Assembly: GCA_947483095.1 (NCBI GenBank)
Contig: CANKLD010000016.1
Span: 1 to 19,360, forward strand
From: Bacteroidota bacterium
Lineage (GTDB): Bacteria > Bacteroidota > Bacteroidia > Flavobacteriales > Flavobacteriaceae
DNA length: 19,360 bases
Reading direction: 5' to 3'
Below are positions 1 to 7,394 of the stretch, piece after piece. The notes under the pieces are model-generated. The model did no database searches. It was given only the letters and a program-made list of their open reading frames with translations, and was not told the origin of the DNA. Position 1 is the stretch's first letter, and each line of letters begins with the position of its first letter. A program made the position numbers and the translations under genes.

Positions 1-30
1 TAAATTCTTAAATCATAACTCAATAAAAGG

Positions 31-38
31 TATATTTG
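31..38 (+). promoter_or_regulatory. TAnnTTTG promoter box of ssrA
   Basis: TATATTTG matches the Bacteroidota -7 element TAnnTTTG and ends 11 bases before the first base of mature tmRNA. That spacing fits a start point about 5 bases upstream of the RNase P-processed end. No clear TTG -33 element is visible in the 30 bases upstream, so only the -7 box is called. Confidence 0.6.
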
Positions 39-49
39 CAGCTCTATTT

Positions 50-445
50 GGGGTCGACTGGTTTTGACAGCAAGTCGAATTGAAAAGTAAGCACGTCGAG
101 AACTGGGACAATTCTCGTTAATAAAAGGTTTCAAAACACATACACGGCGAAGGAAACTACGCTCTTGCTGCATAATCTGAATTATAGTAAGATTAGCCTC
201 GTCCGCGCTAGGCGCGGAAAGCAGGATTCTCCACGAAAGCTCTGGTTTATAGCGGTCGATAAAGGGGAATCGTAAATTTAAACCTAGATTTTCATGCGCT
301 TCGGGTGGATTTCGAAATTAAAGAAGATAAGTGTTGTGCGACTGTTCCTGGTCTATCACAACATCGAAAACTCAATCAGGAAATAAGCGTGTAGAAAGTT
401 TTTTAGTTGCTTGTTTGGACCCGGGTTCGATTCCCGGCGATTCCA
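50..445 (+). ncRNA. ssrA: transfer-messenger RNA (tmRNA)
   Basis: tmRNA rescues ribosomes stalled on broken mRNAs: it enters as an alanyl-tRNA mimic and then templates a degradation tag. The tRNA-like ends are visible. The 5' strand GGGGTCG (50-56) pairs with 3' CGATTCC (438-444) through seven pairs including two G-U, followed by discriminator A445. The T-arm CCGGG-TTCGATT-CCCGG lies directly before the 3' acceptor strand. The next bases are CA rather than CCA, so the CCA end must be added enzymatically. The tag reading frame at 146-175 reads GEGNYALAA followed by TAA, with the hydrophobic Ala-Leu-Ala-Ala end typical of tmRNA tags. The gene has its own promoter box and terminator. It is one-piece, not permuted. 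Confidence 0.97.
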
Positions 446-447
446 CA

Positions 448-482
448 AAAAAAGACAAACCTTAAAGTTTGTCTTTTTTTTA
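448..482 (+). terminator. Rho-independent terminator of ssrA
   Basis: GACAAAC (454-460) and GTTTGTC (467-473) form a stem around CTTAAA. It is flanked by A-run and T-run that lengthen the stem, and the downstream strand ends in eight T. It lies immediately after the tmRNA 3' end. Confidence 0.9.
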
Positions 483-1221
483 TATTTTATCTAAAATGTA
501 ACATTATGATTTGGATAAATAAGGTTGATCAATCGAATTTCTTTTAGGTTTGGGCGCCTTTTTTTCATTTTAAGCAACATTACATGAAACTTACGAATTT
601 CTATTTGTTCTTTTTCAGAATATATATTTATTAATTTATTTCTTCTAAACATTTTCATACACAAAATTATATTAATTATTTTTGAATTTGATAAAAACAT
701 ATGGTTAGTAAACAACTGCTACAATAGGTCCCTCAACTTACAAACAATTGCTGCTTTATTGGGTAAAAGCGTTTACTAACCAAAATGTTCTTAACAAATA
801 AATTGAATGGCATTTATATTAACTTAACTAACTTCCCTTTAATTAGATTGAATAATTAAAATTTTAATCCACTATTATTTATAGAATTATTTTTACTTTT
901 TTAATAATTCGTGATTTCAATGAGAATAATATATTTTTTATAAGAACAAATTTAAGGTTGAACTATTGATTGAAGGCTTTAAAAAACGACTTAATGTATT
1001 AATAAATGACATTATTTATAAAATGGCATTAATAAAAATCAGCTTGATAGTCGAATTTATTGTCAAATGAAATTGAAAGCCCTAGATAAAAAGTAACGTG
1101 AGCGGATTTAACACTGACCTTCCCACATTAATTAATGGCTATCTTATACAATAAAAGTGTTGGTGATTGGTTTCTATGTTTAAAAGTCAAACAAAGAATT
1201 AATTTCATATTTTTTTTAATA
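483..1221. other. Gene-poor AT-rich spacer between ssrA and the outer-membrane gene
   Basis: About 740 bases without a gene I can defend. The only open frame above 60 codons (491-715, minus, 74 codons) is very rich in Lys, Ile, Asn and Leu, resembles no family I know, and has no visible promoter box, so I do not call it. The stretch holds a perfect 12-bp inverted repeat (702-713 and 771-782). No tRNA, no convincing terminator and no TAnnTTTG promoter stand out. It may be a decayed gene region. Confidence 0.5.
702..782. repeat. 12-bp perfect inverted repeat spaced by 57 bp
   Basis: TGGTTAGTAAAC (702-713) is the exact reverse complement of GTTTACTAACCA (771-782). The 57 bases between carry no gene. 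It could be the ends of a small decayed element or a long-range RNA stem. Function unknown. Confidence 0.45.
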
Positions 1222-3045
1222 CTATTGGTATTTAACCAATTCTGGTTTTGAAATACCAAAATTTTCTAGACCAAAATCGGAGTTGTTAATGGCGTTTGTT
1301 TTATAAATTGAGTTTCCATCAATAGGTAAATTAGGGTAATAAGAAAAGGAAAATTGAAAGGATTTAAATACTAAATAATCATTGCTAATAATAAACCCTA
1401 CTCCTATTTGAGAATACAATTTACTTGAAAATAATCCTTGTTTGTCATCACCAATTAATCCAAGGGTATATCTAAAATAAGGATTTAATCTAAAACCTAT
1501 AACTTTCCAAGGTGAATACCCTTGAGTTTGAAAATTGATTAATAGTTTTTTGGTACCAAATAATGATTGGCTGTAAAATCCGTTAATTCCGTTATCTCCA
1601 TTGAGTGAAATTTTATCGGAGATGGCATCAGGTCTATTCATTCCTATGACAAATTCGGGATTAAAAAATTGTCGAAATTTCCAGTTACCAATTTCCTTTA
1701 AATTGGTAAAATAAATGGTTTTAATAACTGCGACACTTTCTTCGATAGTTCCATTATTATAAAAGGTCCCGTATTCAAAATTGGTTCCTAAATAGCCGAA
1801 ATTGAAGAAGTTTCCAAAGGCGGCTTTTCCACCAATGTAGGTTCGATTTACACTGTTTTTATTTTGATATCCTCCTATTAAAGAGTAAGAAAATCCAGAA
1901 GCAATATCTTCAACGACATTAAAATTAAAAATATATTTATCCTGTATGTACTTTCTTGAGGCAATCCCAATTCCCATTAAATACAATTTTTCGTTAGTGT
2001 AAATTCCAAAATTATTGCTATCAAAAATTGGATTTTCAACAAAATTTTTATTATAAAATCTTGCGGTAGTAAAGAAATTTGTGCTTCTTTGATATTCTGA
2101 ATTTCCTCTAAATAGATTAACAGAATGTCCCGCCCAATAATCTTGAACATTGGCTTTGTATTTTTTAAATTCGATCATTTTAGTGGGGGTGGTAGCGATC
2201 TCACTTGCATATACTTGACTCAATGAAAGTCCGCCCGCCCATTTGGTAAACGTGGAATAAAAAGGGCGTTCAATGCTAAATAATTTAGAGTAATTTTGAT
2301 CAAAATCAATTGCATAGGCCAGAGTAGTTTTAACAAATGTGTTTTTTATATTTGGAATGGTATAACTGGTACTAAATCCGTCATGGATTCCCATAAAATT
2401 TTTAGAGTAGGAATTAAAAAATTCGTGTCCAAAACCTAAAAAATTTTTTTCATTAAGTGAGAAAGTTGATTTATTAGTGGTTATATCAAATTGGGGAACC
2501 GCGCTCCAGGAATCTAATATTCGAATGAAAACATCCACCGAATCTTTCGAGACTAATTTAGCTTCTAAAAACAATTCGCTTACGTAGCGTTGGCCTCTTA
2601 TTAAACGTGCCGATTCATTGACTAAAAGAGAGTCTAAGGGTTCGTTTTCCCTAATTAAAAGCATGTTTTTAATGGTAAAATTTTTAGATTTTATATGCAA
2701 TGAGTTACCTGCCCTTAAGAAAAAAATTTTTGGAGTTTCAGTACTATCATTTACAGAATAACCAAAAGGATCAAAGGAATTTATCGTTATTTTTCGAATT
2801 ATTTTGCCTTCAAAAACAGCAAAGTTAATTTTATTTACTTTGCTTAAAGAGTTCTTATTTTCGACTGTTTTATAAATAGGCTCGAAAATCAGTTTGTAAA
2901 CAAATTTGGTAAATTTATGTTTGTTTGAATAATTTTCAATTTTACTGTATTTTTTAGTTTCTTCTTTAGTTTTAGTGGTGTCCTGCGCCATTGTTTTTTG
3001 GCAGCTGAAGAGAACTAAAAAAACAAATAGATGTCTAAAAAACAT
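1222..3045 (-). CDS. Outer-membrane beta-barrel protein with POTRA-like domain
   Basis: Predicted exported outer-membrane protein of 607 residues. An N-terminal signal peptide (about residues 1-20) ends in an Ala-Gln-Asp site commonly seen in flavobacterial exported proteins. A Cys at residue 15 after Leu-Phe-Ser is a poor lipobox, so signal peptidase I cleavage is preferred. Residues about 78-180 look like one or two POTRA repeats, with phrases such as GKIIRKITINSFDPFG and the RGQRYVSELFLEAKL stretch. From about 190 to the end, alternating aromatic and polar strands are typical of a BamA/TamA-like 'surface antigen' barrel. This family inserts or exports proteins or lipids in the outer membrane, but this length is shorter than BamA and the exact role cannot be told. 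It stands alone: a terminator from the porin gene lies upstream and the gene-poor spacer lies downstream. Confidence 0.8.
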   Translation of the reverse strand: MFFRHLFVFLVLFSCQKTMAQDTTKTKEETKKYSKIENYSNKHKFTKFVYKLIFEPIYKTVENKNSLSKVNKINFAVFEGKIIRKITINSFDPFGYSVNDSTETPKIFFLRAGNSLHIKSKNFTIKNMLLIRENEPLDSLLVNESARLIRGQRYVSELFLEAKLVSKDSVDVFIRILDSWSAVPQFDITTNKSTFSLNEKNFLGFGHEFFNSYSKNFMGIHDGFSTSYTIPNIKNTFVKTTLAYAIDFDQNYSKLFSIERPFYSTFTKWAGGLSLSQVYASEIATTPTKMIEFKKYKANVQDYWAGHSVNLFRGNSEYQRSTNFFTTARFYNKNFVENPIFDSNNFGIYTNEKLYLMGIGIASRKYIQDKYIFNFNVVEDIASGFSYSLIGGYQNKNSVNRTYIGGKAAFGNFFNFGYLGTNFEYGTFYNNGTIEESVAVIKTIYFTNLKEIGNWKFRQFFNPEFVIGMNRPDAISDKISLNGDNGINGFYSQSLFGTKKLLINFQTQGYSPWKVIGFRLNPYFRYTLGLIGDDKQGLFSSKLYSQIGVGFIISNDYLVFKSFQFSFSYYPNLPIDGNSIYKTNAINNSDFGLENFGISKPELVKYQ

Positions 3046-3089
3046 GGATGGTTTAATTTAAATTTCAAGTATATTTTATGCATTTTGTT

Positions 3090-3188
3090 AAATTGCTATT
3101 TTACTAGATTCACAAAGGTTTACTGAGATTTACTAAAGTACTATTTATAAAGGTAATTCCATTTAATATTATGTTAAAATAGCAATTT
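3090..3188. repeat. 99-bp element with 14-bp perfect terminal inverted repeats
   Basis: AAATTGCTATTTTA (3090-3103) and TAAAATAGCAATTT (3175-3188) are exact reverse complements. Between them (3106-3138) lies a degenerate 11-base periodic sequence of the AGATTCACAAA type, similar to the copy at 5966-5997. The structure suggests a small non-coding mobile repeat or a long hairpin in the leader of the downstream outer-membrane gene. Confidence 0.5.
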
Positions 3189-3201
3189 CATAAGTTAAAT
3201 C

Positions 3202-3231
3202 AAAAAAAAGACCCGAATATATCGGGTCTTT
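3202..3231 (-). terminator. Rho-independent terminator downstream of the porin gene
   Basis: On the minus strand AAAGACCCGA and TCGGGTCTTT (complementing 3222-3231 and 3207-3216) form a 10-bp stem, followed by a run of T (A-run 3202-3209 on +). It lies about 45 bases after the porin stop codon and ends the amt-porin unit. Confidence 0.9.
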
Positions 3232-3274
3232 AAAACAAAAAACAAAAAATAGAAATGATGCGAAATAAAGCGTA

Positions 3275-4300
3275 TTAGAAACCGTAAACTACAGCCATAG
3301 ATACTTGTGACGCAGATTTTTCTGTAGCACCCTTAAACATTTTAGCTGAACCGCTATCCATTCTAAATTCAGGAATGAAAGTCAATCCACCTGATTTCAA
3401 GTTAGCTGATAACGTGAAAGCAGTAACTGATTCGTCAGGTGAAACATTACTGTAAGTAATAGCATTTTTCTTACCTTTAAAGTTCTCTGCACGCAAACCT
3501 AAGCTAAAATTGCTAGATACGGCATAAGATGGGTACAACGCAAAACCTGTGTATCCTGTGTCAACTCCAACTCCTGAAAAATCAGCTGTGTTGAAACCTA
3601 ATTTAAATTTTCCTGAAATTTGGTAAGCACCTGTCAAATCAATAATAGTTCCAGTAGCAGAACCGCTTAAATAATTTACATAAGCCGTAAGACCTTCTAC
3701 TGGCGTTAAGGACAATTGAGCTCCAATGGCATTTAAACCTGAAGATGGAGTAGCTGTGTAAAGATTCCATTGGTCGTTAAACGCACCTACCATCAAACCT
3801 ACTTTGCTAGAAACTACATAATTGGCTTTCACCCCAGCATTTTGGAATGGTCCGTTGGTAAACAAATAAGAAGTAGAATAGTTAAAGTTCGCCAAAGGAG
3901 AAATCACTTCATATCCTATAAAAGTTCCCATATATCCTGCTGTCAAAGTTAATTTGTCTGACGCAGCATAAGCAGCGTATAAGTTTTGGATATGAAATGA
4001 ATTTGAAACATTGTTATAAGTTCCATCAGAATCTGGAATTGATTGAAATTGTCCTCTAGGACCAAAAGAAACTTCTCCTACGAAAGAGGTTTTACCTGTT
4101 TTTTTCTTTAAAACGATATCAATCATACCTAGAGATACTGAGTTCTGATCGGTAGCAAAACTAGTTCCTAACTGTGATGCTTCTGAAAAATCATACTTGT
4201 AGTACAAATCTCCAGAACCCGAAATTTCTAGTGGTGTGTCTTGTGCAATTGACAATGTTGTGCTTAAAGCTAAAGCTAAAATAATAATAATTTTTTTCAT
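3275..4300 (-). CDS. Outer-membrane beta-barrel porin (OmpL-like / bbp2 type)
   Basis: Exported protein of 341 residues. A clear signal peptide (two Lys, then a hydrophobic core, ending about residue 20 at Ile-Ala-Gln) precedes SGSGDLYYKYDF, the typical opening of the putative beta-barrel porin-2 family (OmpL-like). The rest is a series of alternating strands rich in Gly, Tyr, Ser and Thr, and the protein ends in Tyr-Gly-Phe, an aromatic C-terminus expected of outer-membrane barrels. It follows the ammonium transporter gene by 105 bases in the same direction, so it probably gives small nitrogen solutes passage through the outer membrane. Substrate is inferred from context only. A strong hairpin lies between the two genes and a terminator follows this one. 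Confidence 0.82.
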   Translation of the reverse strand: MKKIIIILALALSTTLSIAQDTPLEISGSGDLYYKYDFSEASQLGTSFATDQNSVSLGMIDIVLKKKTGKTSFVGEVSFGPRGQFQSIPDSDGTYNNVSNSFHIQNLYAAYAASDKLTLTAGYMGTFIGYEVISPLANFNYSTSYLFTNGPFQNAGVKANYVVSSKVGLMVGAFNDQWNLYTATPSSGLNAIGAQLSLTPVEGLTAYVNYLSGSATGTIIDLTGAYQISGKFKLGFNTADFSGVGVDTGYTGFALYPSYAVSSNFSLGLRAENFKGKKNAITYSNVSPDESVTAFTLSANLKSGGLTFIPEFRMDSGSAKMFKGATEKSASQVSMAVVYGF

Positions 4301-4346
4301 GTTATGTTTGTGTTAGTGGTTAAAAATTGAAAATAGAAATCTATAT

Positions 4347-4376
4347 TCGGAACAAATTTTTTAAAATTTGTTCCGA
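4347..4376 (-). other. Intercistronic perfect palindrome between amt and porin genes
   Basis: TCGGAACAAATTTT (4347-4360) and AAAATTTGTTCCGA (4363-4376) are exact reverse complements, giving a stem of 12-14 bp with a tiny loop. No T-run follows on either strand, so it is not a classic terminator. It may stabilise the amt 3' end, reduce read-through to the porin, or be a protein site upstream of the porin. Confidence 0.6.
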
Positions 4377-4405
4377 GATAAAGAGCAATAAAATTTTGTT
4401 GTTAT

Positions 4406-5731
4406 TTATAACTGTTCCCCGTGTTGAGAAATATCCAAGCCTAGTTCTTCTTTTTCTTCGCTTACTCGAAGAGGCGTAATTTTATTTACAATAAAGAATA
4501 AGGCATACGAAACAGCGAATGCAAATACAGAAACAAGTACAAGTGCTTTTAATTGGATTAAAAATAAAGTTGCATCGCCATAAATTAATCCTTGATTGTC
4601 ACCAACAATTGCATTTACTGATTTTGAAGCAAATACTCCTGTTAATAACATTCCTACCATTCCTCCTACTCCGTGACAAGCAAAAACGTCTAAAGCATCG
4701 TCAACTTTACCTTTAGGGAATTTACTCACTACCAGATTACTCACAATACTTGCGATAAAACCAATTGCTACTGCAGAAGGAATTGTTACAAAACCAGCAG
4801 CGGGAGTAATAGCAACTAATCCTACTACAGCACCTATACAAACACCCATTGCTGAAAGTTTATGTCCAAGAATTTTGTCTAAAAATACCCAGCCCATTGC
4901 AGCAGCTGCGGCAGCAACTGTTGTAGTTCCTAAAGCTTGAGCGGCAAGACCACTAGCACCAACTGCTGAACCTGCATTGAATCCGAACCAACCGAACCAT
5001 AATAATCCTGTTCCTAATAATACGTATGTAATACGAGCAGGTTTTGATTTTTGAACTTTTCTTTTTCCTAAGAATATAGCTCCAGCTAATGCAGCCCAAC
5101 CCGCACTCATGTGAACTACAGTTCCTCCAGCAAAATCTAAAACTCCCCATCCGAAGAATATTCCATCAGGATGCCAAGTCATGTGACAAAGTGGTGCGTA
5201 AACGAAAATTATAAATAGAACCATGAATAACAAATAAGCCCAGAACCGAACTCGTTCTGCAAAAGCTCCTGTTATTAAAGCAGGGGTGATAATTGCAAAT
5301 TTTGCTTGAAATAAAGCAAATAGTATAAATGGAATTGTTGGTGCTAATTCCCAAGCAGAATTTGCGCTAACTCCATTAAAGAACAAATTTGAAGTTGGGT
5401 CACCAATGAAACCACCAATTGTTGGTCCAAAACACAATCCAAATCCAACTACAACCCATAATACAGTTACTATTACCATCGCCATAAAGCTTTGTAATAC
5501 TGTACTAATCACATTTTTTTTACCTACCATTCCACCGTAAAAGAATCCTAATCCAGGAGTCATTAATAGTACAAGACCTGTAGCTACAAGCATCCAAGCC
5601 GTATCTCCAGTATCTAATTTAAGAGGCACGATATGCGCTCCTAAAACTGTACTTTCAGGAAATAAATAAATTGAAAAAATGGATAACACCAAAATTGTGA
5701 TTAGAATCACACTTAAAATAATTTTTCTCAT
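4406..5731 (-). CDS. amt: Ammonium transporter (Amt/AmtB family)
   Basis: Inner-membrane trimeric channel that brings ammonium into the cell. The 441-residue product has an N-terminal hydrophobic leader (1-30) and about 11 membrane helices. Family signatures are clear: DTGDTAWMLVATGLVLLMTPGL (40-61), with AWMLVATGLVLLM in the first helix; D199 and H207 in DFAGGTVVHMSAGWAAL, the counterparts of E. coli AmtB D160 and H168; GWFGFNAGSA (247-256); and H353 in ACHGVGGMVG, the counterpart of H318. The short charged C-terminal tail (420-441) is where PII proteins normally act, but no glnK gene is adjacent. The start fits a basic leader and AT-rich upstream sequence. Candidate control: a CCCCTAAA/TTTAGGGG site at 5780-5847. 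The porin gene follows downstream. Confidence 0.97.
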   Translation of the reverse strand: MRKIILSVILITILVLSIFSIYLFPESTVLGAHIVPLKLDTGDTAWMLVATGLVLLMTPGLGFFYGGMVGKKNVISTVLQSFMAMVIVTVLWVVVGFGLCFGPTIGGFIGDPTSNLFFNGVSANSAWELAPTIPFILFALFQAKFAIITPALITGAFAERVRFWAYLLFMVLFIIFVYAPLCHMTWHPDGIFFGWGVLDFAGGTVVHMSAGWAALAGAIFLGKRKVQKSKPARITYVLLGTGLLWFGWFGFNAGSAVGASGLAAQALGTTTVAAAAAAMGWVFLDKILGHKLSAMGVCIGAVVGLVAITPAAGFVTIPSAVAIGFIASIVSNLVVSKFPKGKVDDALDVFACHGVGGMVGMLLTGVFASKSVNAIVGDNQGLIYGDATLFLIQLKALVLVSVFAFAVSYALFFIVNKITPLRVSEEKEELGLDISQHGEQL

Positions 5732-5779
5732 TGTTTTTGATTTAAATTCACAATAAAAGTAAAAAAAATATGTGATACC

Positions 5780-5847
5780 CCCCTAAAAAAAATTAAAAAA
5801 GTATTATTTTTATGATATTTATAAATACACCCCCTAAATTTTAGGGG
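5780..5847 (-). promoter_or_regulatory. Candidate operator with three TTTAGGGG half-sites upstream of amt
   Basis: CCCCTAAA (5831-5838) and TTTAGGGG (5840-5847) form a 17-base near-perfect palindrome about 100 bases upstream of the amt start. A third CCCCTAAA (5780-5787) lies 49 bases upstream of the start. The G/C runs are conspicuous in a nearly pure A/T region. A TACTTTTA sequence on the minus strand (5754-5761 on +) is one base from the TAnnTTTG promoter box, placing the third half-site near the -33 region. This is consistent with a nitrogen-responsive regulator site; the regulator is unknown. Confidence 0.55.
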
Positions 5848-5896
5848 TTCTTTAAAATAAAAATTAAAAATTACAAAATTCATAATGACGTTTTAC

Positions 5897-5932
5897 AAAA
5901 AAACCTGCTTGAATTAACAAGCAGGTTTTTTT
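5897..5932 (-). terminator. Terminator downstream of queA (symmetric, could work both ways)
   Basis: AACCTGCTT (5902-5910) and AAGCAGGTT (5919-5927) form a stem with an 8-base loop, flanked by an A-run and a T-run so that either strand ends in a T-tract. It follows the queA stop codon by about 80 bases and separates queA from amt. Confidence 0.88.
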
Positions 5933-5965
5933 CTTTGAGCGCTTTGTAAAAAATTGTTGCACTAA

Positions 5966-5997
5966 GTTCACCCAAAGATTCACGAAGATTCACTAAA
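5966..5997. repeat. Degenerate 10-11-base tandem repeat of the GATTCACNAA type
   Basis: GTTCACCCAAA, GATTCACGAA and GATTCACTAAA follow each other directly. The same pattern recurs at 3106-3138. I recognise it as a dispersed intergenic repeat common in flavobacterial genomes. It lies in the 3' region of queA. Confidence 0.5.
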
Positions 5998-6013
5998 TTT
6001 TGAATTAAACACT

Positions 6014-7063
6014 TTAGATGATTAACATCGCATCACCATAAGAATAAAATTTATAGTTTTCCTTAATTGCAATTTCATAGGCTTCCTTCATCAAATCGTG
6101 GCCACAAAATGCAGAAATCATCATTAATAAAGTTGATTTTGGGGTATGGAAATTGGTAATCATACAATTGGCAATACTAAAATCGTGTGGAGGAAAAATG
6201 AATTTATTGGTCCAGCCATCGAATGTGTTTAGTGTTTTTTGAGAAGAAACAGCACTTTCAATAGAACGCATTGAAGTGGTTCCAACGGCACAAATACGTT
6301 TTTTACCTACTTTAGCAGAGTTGACAATATCACAAGCTTCTTGAGAGATTTTTAACTCCTCAGAATCCATTTTATGTTTAGATAAATCTTCTACTTCAAC
6401 TGGATTAAAAGTACCTAAGCCCACGTGTAAAGTTACTTCTGCAAATCCAATTCCTTTGATTTCTAATTTTTTTAAAAGGTGTTTAGAAAAGTGTAATCCT
6501 GCAGTTGGAGCTGCTACAGCCCCTTCTTCTTTAGCGTATATGGTTTGGTAACGCTCGGCGTCTTCAGGGGTTACTTCTCTATTGATGTATTTTGGAATTG
6601 GAGTTTCTCCTAATTCAGTTAATTTTTTTCGGAATTCATCATAAGGTCCGTCAAAAAGAAAACGCAACGTTCTTCCGCGAGAAGTGGTATTGTCAATTAC
6701 TTCAGCTACTAACAAATCGTCATCACCGAAATATAATTTATTTCCAATTCTGATTTTACGAGCTGGATCTACCAAAACATCCCAAAGGCGTTGTTCAGCA
6801 TTCAATTCTCTAAGTAAAAAAACTTCTATTCTTGCTCCAGTTTTTTCTTTATTTCCGTATAAACGGGCTGGAAAAACTTTGGTATTATTGATTACCATTA
6901 CATCTCCATCATCAAAATAATCAATAATATCCTTGAACATTTTATGCTCAATAGTTTTCTTTTCACGGTTAATAACCATTAAGCGAGATTCATCTCTGTT
7001 TTCTGCTGGAAATTCGGCTAAAAGTTCTTTAGGTAAATTGAATTGAAAATGTGATAATTTCAT
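6014..7063 (-). CDS. queA: S-adenosylmethionine:tRNA ribosyltransferase-isomerase
   Basis: QueA transfers and isomerises the ribose of SAM onto the 7-aminomethyl-7-deazaguanine at the wobble base of tRNAs, making epoxyqueuosine. The 349-residue length is normal. Visible family signatures: [12 protein letters not shown] (59-70), [11 protein letters not shown] (76-86), [10 protein letters not shown] (151-160), [13 protein letters not shown] (181-193) and [10 protein letters not shown] (213-222). The start follows a promoter with TTG and TATATTTG spaced by 21 bases, then an untranslated region of about 60 bases that contains a dispersed repeat. The gene seems monocistronic: a terminator follows it and 331 bases separate it from aroA upstream. 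Confidence 0.97.
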   Translation of the reverse strand: MKLSHFQFNLPKELLAEFPAENRDESRLMVINREKKTIEHKMFKDIIDYFDDGDVMVINNTKVFPARLYGNKEKTGARIEVFLLRELNAEQRLWDVLVDPARKIRIGNKLYFGDDDLLVAEVIDNTTSRGRTLRFLFDGPYDEFRKKLTELGETPIPKYINREVTPEDAERYQTIYAKEEGAVAAPTAGLHFSKHLLKKLEIKGIGFAEVTLHVGLGTFNPVEVEDLSKHKMDSEELKISQEACDIVNSAKVGKKRICAVGTTSMRSIESAVSSQKTLNTFDGWTNKFIFPPHDFSIANCMITNFHTPKSTLLMMISAFCGHDLMKEAYEIAIKENYKFYSYGDAMLII

Positions 7064-7080
7064 TTAGAAGAAGTTAAGAG

Positions 7081-7105
7081 TTATGAGTTATGAATTATGA
7101 GTTAT
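7081..7105. repeat. Dispersed 25-bp repeat, copy in the queA 5' untranslated region
   Basis: A TTATGAGTTATGAATTATGA-type 25-mer (7081-7105) matches the reverse complement of 9568-9592 at 24 of 25 positions. Here it sits between the queA promoter box and start codon, so it would be transcribed as part of the leader. Confidence 0.6.
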
Positions 7106-7130
7106 AATTCTCATAATTTTAAATAGTGTG

Positions 7131-7162
7131 CAAATATACGATTGTGAGATAGGCGTTGTCAA
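7131..7162 (-). promoter_or_regulatory. Promoter of queA
   Basis: On the minus strand TTG (7162-7160) is followed after 21 bases by TATATTTG (7138-7131), an exact match to the Bacteroidota TTG / TAnnTTTG promoter pattern. The expected start point is about 7125, giving a leader of about 60 bases. Confidence 0.75.
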
Positions 7163-7192
7163 GTGTTTTGATGTTTATTTGTGAAATTAGAT

Positions 7193-7335
7193 GCAAAGGC
7201 GCAAAGACACTAAGGCAATTTCATCGTAAAAAGTTGTTATATTCTTCCGTTACTGAAACCAAACTTAATTATTTTAACCACGATTATCTTTCTTATTTAT
7301 AAAAAATTCGTAGATATTGGTGTAATTCGTGTCCG
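7193..7335. repeat. Two dispersed-repeat remnants in the queA-aroA spacer
   Basis: GCAAAGGCGCAAAGACACTAAG (7193-7214) and the pair CCACGATTA ... TAATTCGTGTCCG (7279-7335) are of kinds I recognise as recurrent intergenic repeats in flavobacteria. The second has imperfect inverted ends. The 331-base spacer 7064-7394 otherwise contains the queA promoter and no gene or clear terminator. Confidence 0.45.
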
Positions 7336-7394
7336 CTTTTTTACAAAGTGATGTGTTTTTTAGATTTAGTAACATTAACAGACAGTTGTGCTAA

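Noticed and set aside
50..445. Attachment-site duplication or integrase next to ssrA
   Set aside because: No repeat of the tmRNA 3' end and no integrase gene occurs in the window.
491..715. Minus-strand open frame of 74 codons after ssrA
   Set aside because: Composition is what A/T-rich random sequence gives, no family resemblance, no promoter box, and it overlaps one arm of an inverted repeat. A small gene cannot be excluded.
2998..3003. Lipobox reading of Cys15 in the 1222-3045 protein
   Set aside because: The preceding Leu-Phe-Ser is a poor lipobox and a better signal peptidase I site (Ala-Gln before Asp) follows at residue 21.
5966..5997. GATTCAC repeats as a possible CRISPR array
   Set aside because: Units are 10-11 bases, degenerate and without spacers; no cas genes are present.
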